Origin: JAGXKT01 sp964531695
GTDB lineage: Bacteria > Planctomycetota > Phycisphaerae > SM23-33
DNA: 64,000 nt
NCBI GenBank assembly: GCA_964531695.1
Contig: CAZHEH010000011.1
Location: forward strand, 22,005-86,004
Reading direction: 5' to 3'
The notes under the pieces are model-generated. The model had not been told where the DNA came from and did no database searches. It was given only the letters and a program-made list of their open reading frames with translations. This document shows, in pieces, positions 60,118 to 64,000 of this stretch; within the stretch, counting starts at the first letter, position 1, and the number at the start of each line of letters is the position of its first letter. The translations under genes and the position numbers were made by a program.

Positions 60118-61422
60118 CTAGCCCTTGTTCCAGGTTGACGCGCCGTACTTGGCACGGCCGCCCAGCTCCTCCTCGATCCTCAGGAGCTGGTTGTACTTGC
60201 AGACGCGGTCGGTGCGGCTGGCCGAGCCGGTCTTGATCTGCCCGGTGTTCTTGGCGACGACGAGGTCGGCGATGGTCGTGTCCTCGGTCTCGCCGCTGCG
60301 GTGGCTCACCACGGCCGTGCAGCCGTTCGAATGGGCCAGGTCGATCGCCTCGAACGTCTCCGTCAGCGTGCCGATCTGGTTGACCTTGATGAGGATCGAG
60401 TTCCCGCAGCCCTCGTCGATGCCGCGCCGGAGGAACTTGACGTTCGTGACGAACAGGTCGTCGCCGACGAGCTGGACCTTCTCGCCGAGGGCGTCGGTGA
60501 GCTTCTTCCAGCCGGCCCAGTCGTCCTCGCCGAGCCCGTCCTCGATGCTGCGGATCGGGTACTTCTCGCACCAGCTCCGCCAGATGTCGATCATCTCGTC
60601 GCTGCTCGCGACGCGGTCCGGGTCCGACTTGAAGAAGCAGTAGCCCTCCTTGCCCTTCTCGCGGGCCTCGTTGACCATCTCGCTGGCGGCCGGGTCCAGG
60701 GCGATCCACAGGTCCTCGCCCGGCTTGTAGCCCGCGGCCTCGATGGCCCGCAGGATCAGCTCGGGGGCTTCGTCGTTGCTCCTGAGCGACGGGGCGTAGC
60801 CGCCCTCGTCCCCGACGGCCGTGTTGTAGCCCTTGTCCTTCAAAACCTTCTTCAGCGCGTGGAAGACCTCAGCACCCATCCGGAGCCCCTCGGAGAAGCT
60901 CTCGGCGCCCCACGGCTGGACCATGAACTCCTGGAAATCGACCGTTCCGTCGGCGTGCTTGCCGCCGTTGAGGATATTCATCATCGGCACGGGCAGCGTG
61001 ACGGCCGCGTCGCCGCCGAGGAAGGCGTACAGCGGCTTGCCGGCCGAGTCCGCGGCGGCGCGGGCCGCCGCCATGGACACGCCGAGAATCGCATTGGCGC
61101 CGAAGTTGCCCTTGTTGTCCGACCCGTCCGCCTCGATCATCGCCTGGTCGAGCGCCGCCTGGTCGGCCGCGTCCATGCCCGCGACGACCTTGGCCAGGTC
61201 GTCATTCACGTGCCCGACGGCCTTGAGGACGCCCTTGCCGAGGTACACGCCCTTGTCGCCGTCCCGCAGCTCGACGGCCTCGTTCTCGCCGGTCGACGCC
61301 CCGCTCGGCACGGCCGCCCGCCCGAGCGTGCCGTCTTCGAGATGCACGTCCACCTCGACCGTCGGATTGCCGCGGGAGTCGAGGATCTGCCTGCCTTTTA
61401 TCGCCTGAATCTTCGTGGACAT
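60118..61422 (-). CDS. eno: enolase
   Basis: The enzyme interconverts 2-phosphoglycerate and phosphoenolpyruvate in glycolysis. The 434 residues give the full family length: IQAIKGRQILDSRGNPTVEV, AAVPSGASTGENEAVELRDG, LPVPMMNILNGGKHADGTVD, metal-site residues in WIALDPAASEM, SIEDGLGEDDWAGWKKLT and LVGDDLFVTN, the catalytic Lys in NSILIKVNQIGTLTET, and VVSHRSGETEDTTIADLVVA. The start ATG at 61422 has AGGAAGG upstream. It sits with ppdK in the same central pathway although 50 kb apart. Enolase is also part of the RNA degradosome in many bacteria. Confidence 0.97.
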   Translation of the reverse strand: MSTKIQAIKGRQILDSRGNPTVEVDVHLEDGTLGRAAVPSGASTGENEAVELRDGDKGVYLGKGVLKAVGHVNDDLAKVVAGMDAADQAALDQAMIEADGSDNKGNFGANAILGVSMAAARAAADSAGKPLYAFLGGDAAVTLPVPMMNILNGGKHADGTVDFQEFMVQPWGAESFSEGLRMGAEVFHALKKVLKDKGYNTAVGDEGGYAPSLRSNDEAPELILRAIEAAGYKPGEDLWIALDPAASEMVNEAREKGKEGYCFFKSDPDRVASSDEMIDIWRSWCEKYPIRSIEDGLGEDDWAGWKKLTDALGEKVQLVGDDLFVTNVKFLRRGIDEGCGNSILIKVNQIGTLTETFEAIDLAHSNGCTAVVSHRSGETEDTTIADLVVAKNTGQIKTGSASRTDRVCKYNQLLRIEEELGGRAKYGASTWNKG

Positions 61423-61584
61423 CGTGGGGGTTCCTTCCTGATCTATCGGGTCGGGGGGAAGCTTCGCGTTAGCCGGTTCGCTCCGCGCGGCCGGGGCCGG
61501 CCATCATATCCGCGGGGCGCGGCGATTCAAGACCTTTCGCGCCGCCGTGCGAGGGCGGCTGAGAGCTGCCGGCGCAAGTGCGAT

Positions 61585-61600
61585 TGTTCCACGTGGAACA
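61585..61600. promoter_or_regulatory. parS centromere-like site 2 (ParB-binding palindrome)
   Basis: TGTTCCACGTGGAACA recurs here, 13.2 kb from site 1 and embedded in the same flanks read on the other strand (GCGCAAGTGCGAT before it, CGCTTGCGC after). Two chromosomal parS sites this close fit an origin-proximal position. Confidence 0.9.
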
Positions 61601-61619
61601 TCGCTTGCGCACACGTTTC

Positions 61620-61635
61620 TGCGCACGATCGCGTC
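61620..61635 (-). repeat. 16-mer GACGCGATCGTGCGCA, copy 2
   Basis: The reverse complement of GACGCGATCGTGCGCA lies 19 bases after parS site 2, mirroring the 21-base spacing at site 1. Confidence 0.75.
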
Positions 61636-61660
61636 GATATCCATGAATCGGAAACGCCTG

Positions 61661-61676
61661 TGCGCACGATCGCGTC
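61661..61676 (-). repeat. 16-mer GACGCGATCGTGCGCA, copy 3
   Basis: A further identical 16-mer in the same orientation as copy 2, 41 bases further on, following GCCTG. Confidence 0.75.
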
Positions 61677-61892
61677 CCGCCCCGGCCTGTAAGCAAGGCG
61701 TCCCGCCTTGGTGCTTGCCCTCCGAAGCCGTGGCGGAGGAGGGTGCCGCGCCACGTCCACCGCCCCTTGCTTCGCCACTGCCGGCGCGTATGCTCGTTGC
61801 ATGTGTGGGCCGGCAACGGGTTGCCCGCGCGACTCGCGGGGCGGCCCTTGCGCGTGCAGCAAGCTGCACGCCCACGGCCGACGGGAGAAGCG

Positions 61893-63590
61893 ATGCCCGA
61901 ATGGGACGACAAGAACCTGCTGTGCTACGGGGACAACCTGCACTTCCTGCGGGACTCGGGGCTATTCCCCGACGAGTGCATCGACCTGGTCTACCTCGAC
62001 CCGCCGTTCAACAGCCAGCAGAGCTACAACGTGCTGTTCAAGGAGGCCGAGGGCACGCCCGCCGCCGCCCAGATCAAGGCCTTCGAGGACACCTGGCGCT
62101 GGGACCAGGCCGCCAACGAGGCGCTCACGCAGGTTCACACCGACCCGGCCGTGCCGGCGCCGCTGGCCGAATTGATGAAAACCTTCATCAGCTTCCTGCG
62201 CCCCAGCCCGATGATGGCCTACCTGGTACAGATGGCCATCCGCCTGGTCCACCTCCACCGCGTGCTCAAGCCCACCGGCTCGCTCTACCTCCACTGCGAC
62301 CCCACCGCCAGCCACTACCTCAAGCTCATACTCGACGCGGTTTTCGCACCGCGGCGGTTTATGAACGAGATCATCTGGAAGCGGACGAGCGCTCATTCGA
62401 GCGCCAAGCGCTGCGGGCCCGTTCACGACGTGCTGCTGTTCTATGCCAAGAGCGAACAATACACGTGGAACGCAGACTACCAGGCATACGATCCGCAATA
62501 TGTCGAGGCATTCTTCGACCATACAGACCCCGACGGCAACCGATGGAAGCGTATGGATTTGACGGGTGCCGGCACGCGCCGGGGAGAGACGGGACAGACG
62601 TGGCGCGGAATAGACATCACATCGAAGGGGCGACACTGGGCCTATCCACCTTCTGAATTGGACAATCTGGATAAGCAAGGGCGCATACACTGGCCCAAGA
62701 AACGGGGCGGCATGCCGCGTCTGAAACAGTACTTGGATGATATGCCCGGTGTGCCCTTGCAGGATGTTTGGACAGACATTCCCACAATGCACAATCTCGC
62801 CGCCGAACGCCTCGGCTACCCCACGCAAAAGCCGCTTGCGTTGCTGAAGCGTATCATTGCGGCCAGCAGCAATCCGGGGGACGTGATACTGGACCCCTTC
62901 TGCGGCTGCGGGACGACGATCGACGCCGTTGAGACGCTCAATCGTGACAAACCCGAGGACGCGTCGCGCCGTTGGATCGGCATCGACATCACGCACCTGT
63001 CGATCAACCTCATCAAGCACCGTCTGACGCGGTTCGACCCGCTGCCGGACTACGAGGTCGTCGGCGAGCCGGCCAGCGTCAACGGCGCGGCCGCACTGGC
63101 ACAGCAGGACCCTTTCCAGTTCCAGTTCTGGGCGTTGGGGCTGATCGGCGCCCGCCCGGCCGGCGGGCGCAAGAAGAAAGGCGCCGACGAGGGCATCGAC
63201 GGCGTGCGGTACTTCGTGGACGCGTTCAAGGGCAAGCGCCCGCAGTTCAAGCGGATGCTCGTCCAGGTCAAAAGCGGCAAGGTGGGCTCCCGCGACGTGC
63301 GGGACTTCCGCGGCACGCTGGAGCGCGAGGACGCCGAGATGGGCGCGTTTATCACGCTCAAAGACCCGACCGAGCCGATGCGCAAGGAGGCCGCGGCCGC
63401 GGGCATGTACACAAGCCCGTGGGACGAGCGGGCCTATCCGCGCATCCAACTGCTGACCGTCGAAGACCTCCTCGCCGACCCCGACGTGCCCAACCCCCGC
63501 TGCTGCCGCATCCCGGGCGGAACCACGCAACACACACTGCCCGAAGCGCCGAGACACAAGGGTAAGACCAAGCAGGGCGGGTTGTTTTAG
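61893..63590 (+). CDS. DNA methyltransferase fused to an Mrr-like nuclease domain
   Basis: This 565-residue protein joins modification and a nuclease-like domain. Residues 1-345 are an N4/N6 methyltransferase of beta order: motif IV LVYLDPPFNSQQ (Asp36-Pro-Pro-Phe39) comes first and the AdoMet motif ILDPFCGCGTTIDA (333-344) after. The section between (about 150-320) should be the target-recognition domain and is encoded by DNA near 50-53% GC, against 65-70% in the flanks. Residues 428-540 resemble the Mrr/PD-(D/E)xK fold: GADEGIDGVRYFVDAF, MLVQVKSGKVGSRDVRDFRG and MGAFITLKDPT. GGGAG lies upstream of the ATG. It may be a single-chain restriction-modification enzyme. Confidence 0.85.
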   Translation: MPEWDDKNLLCYGDNLHFLRDSGLFPDECIDLVYLDPPFNSQQSYNVLFKEAEGTPAAAQIKAFEDTWRWDQAANEALTQVHTDPAVPAPLAELMKTFISFLRPSPMMAYLVQMAIRLVHLHRVLKPTGSLYLHCDPTASHYLKLILDAVFAPRRFMNEIIWKRTSAHSSAKRCGPVHDVLLFYAKSEQYTWNADYQAYDPQYVEAFFDHTDPDGNRWKRMDLTGAGTRRGETGQTWRGIDITSKGRHWAYPPSELDNLDKQGRIHWPKKRGGMPRLKQYLDDMPGVPLQDVWTDIPTMHNLAAERLGYPTQKPLALLKRIIAASSNPGDVILDPFCGCGTTIDAVETLNRDKPEDASRRWIGIDITHLSINLIKHRLTRFDPLPDYEVVGEPASVNGAAALAQQDPFQFQFWALGLIGARPAGGRKKKGADEGIDGVRYFVDAFKGKRPQFKRMLVQVKSGKVGSRDVRDFRGTLEREDAEMGAFITLKDPTEPMRKEAAAAGMYTSPWDERAYPRIQLLTVEDLLADPDVPNPRCCRIPGGTTQHTLPEAPRHKGKTKQGGLF

Positions 63591-63604
63591 GCAGGAGATC
63601 ACTG

Positions 63605-63964
63605 ATGGCAGACGGGAAGCTTACGAACGATCCACCGGTGGACGATCTTACACCGGAGAGCGCTGCGCAACTGTACGAATGCTACATCGCCCACCGTACG
63701 TATTTGCGTCAAGGCGAGATGAGCAGCACGAATGCGTGTAATCGAACGTTTGTGCTGATCTCCACGGGGGCTATCGCGCTAAGCCTTGCGTTTGTGCAAC
63801 ACGTCGTCGACAACCCAAACCGGTCCACGCATGGTCTATATACTTGGAAACTTGGCTTGGTCCTATTAGGCGTGTCTGTGGGTCTGATCCTGATCTCCCT
63901 GTTCCTCACCGAACTTGCATTTCGCCAAGAACTCAAGTACTGGGATCACTGCTGTCCAAGATAA
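63605..63964 (+). CDS. small two-span membrane protein, possibly truncated
   Basis: The 119 residues have a polar N-terminus with a helix (DDLTPESAAQLYECYIAHRT), span one (FVLISTGAIALSLAFVQHVV, about 50-68) and span two (KLGLVLLGVSVGLILISLFL, about 82-101), and end FRQELKYWDHCCPR. Comparable bacterial proteins continue with more helices after a similar ELxFRxEL segment (from general recall), so the TAA at 63962 may mark a frameshift or early stop. It starts 14 bases after the methyltransferase-nuclease gene, probably in one transcript. Its lower GC matches the target-recognition section of that gene, suggesting shared origin by transfer. Confidence 0.6.
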   Translation: MADGKLTNDPPVDDLTPESAAQLYECYIAHRTYLRQGEMSSTNACNRTFVLISTGAIALSLAFVQHVVDNPNRSTHGLYTWKLGLVLLGVSVGLILISLFLTELAFRQELKYWDHCCPR

Positions 63965-64000
63965 TCGCGGTTCAATAGCTCGTTCAGCTTTGCACGCCTG

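Larger units (their letters stand above)
61423..61892. other. 470-bp intergenic region containing the second parS composite
   Basis: No gene is seen. It holds the parS palindrome, two 16-mers and a short hairpin CAAGGCGTCCCGCCTTG (61693-61709). The first 80 bases next to eno are GC-rich without a clear promoter. Confidence 0.6.

Overview
This 64 kb window is a high-GC bacterial chromosome segment, most likely from a planctomycete, probably of the Phycisphaerae type (an inference). The supports are: a LEPR-XLL N-terminal motif on a large secreted lyase-like protein; two PEP-CTERM proteins (VPEP...RRRR tails) with a TIGR03790 protein; a Chlamydia/planctomycete-style V-ATPase operon (E, DUF2764, A, B, D, I, K); Lys/Ala-rich histone H1-like tails; an adenosylcobalamin-dependent ribonucleotide reductase; and intergenic phrase repeats such as GTCGAACGTCGAAC.

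Layout. 1-4.2 kb (minus): exopolysaccharide export genes (Wzz-like partial gene, Wza-like lipoprotein), a TPR-SPOR lipoprotein and a PAS-GAF-receiver protein. 4.3-6.2 kb (minus): hemC, an orphan F-type ATP synthase epsilon gene, and a membrane protein with a Gln/Pro repeat tail. 6.6-12 kb (plus): ppdK with a histone-like Lys tail, a SpoIIAA-like protein, a TerB/HEAT protein and an NlpC/P60-like lipoprotein. 12-15 kb (minus): aldolase, deoC, azoR. 15-20.6 kb: sugar-oxidation genes (Gfo/Idh + ThuA + aldo/keto reductase forward; PfkB kinase + FAD oxidoreductase reverse). 20.7-23.4 kb (minus): ahcY and trpF. 23.6-29.9 kb (plus): RicT/PSP1, an unknown protein, an acyl-CoA ligase, a PIN-TRAM protein, a small membrane protein and a cytidylate-kinase-like protein. 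30.2-38.3 kb (plus): V-ATPase operon. 38.4-41.2 kb (minus): esterase lipoprotein and nrdJ. 41.4-45.7 kb (plus): H1-like protein, ParA and polA. 45.8-58.3 kb: envelope/exosortase-associated and polysaccharide-degrading genes. 58.4-61.4 kb: GT2 glycosyltransferase, membrane protein, eno. 61.9-64 kb: a DNA methyltransferase fused to an Mrr-like nuclease, and a small membrane protein that may be cut short.

The most interesting non-coding signal is a pair of perfect parS palindromes (TGTTCCACGTGGAACA) at 48410-48425 and 61585-61600. They lie in inverse orientation, each embedded in the same larger composite element that carries the 16-mer GACGCGATCGTGCGCA. A third, decayed copy, which looks like a 7-nt deletion of parS, lies at about 48230-48290. 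With a ParA gene at 42 kb, this points to an origin-proximal, ParB-binding region.

Other points of note: the V-ATPase K subunit keeps the side-chain pattern of a Na+ site; TrpF has Glu where the catalytic Cys is expected; the methyltransferase's target-recognition region has much lower GC than its flanks; and parA may be translated from a leaderless GTG. All calls come from reading the sequence. No database search was run, and family names rest on motif recognition.
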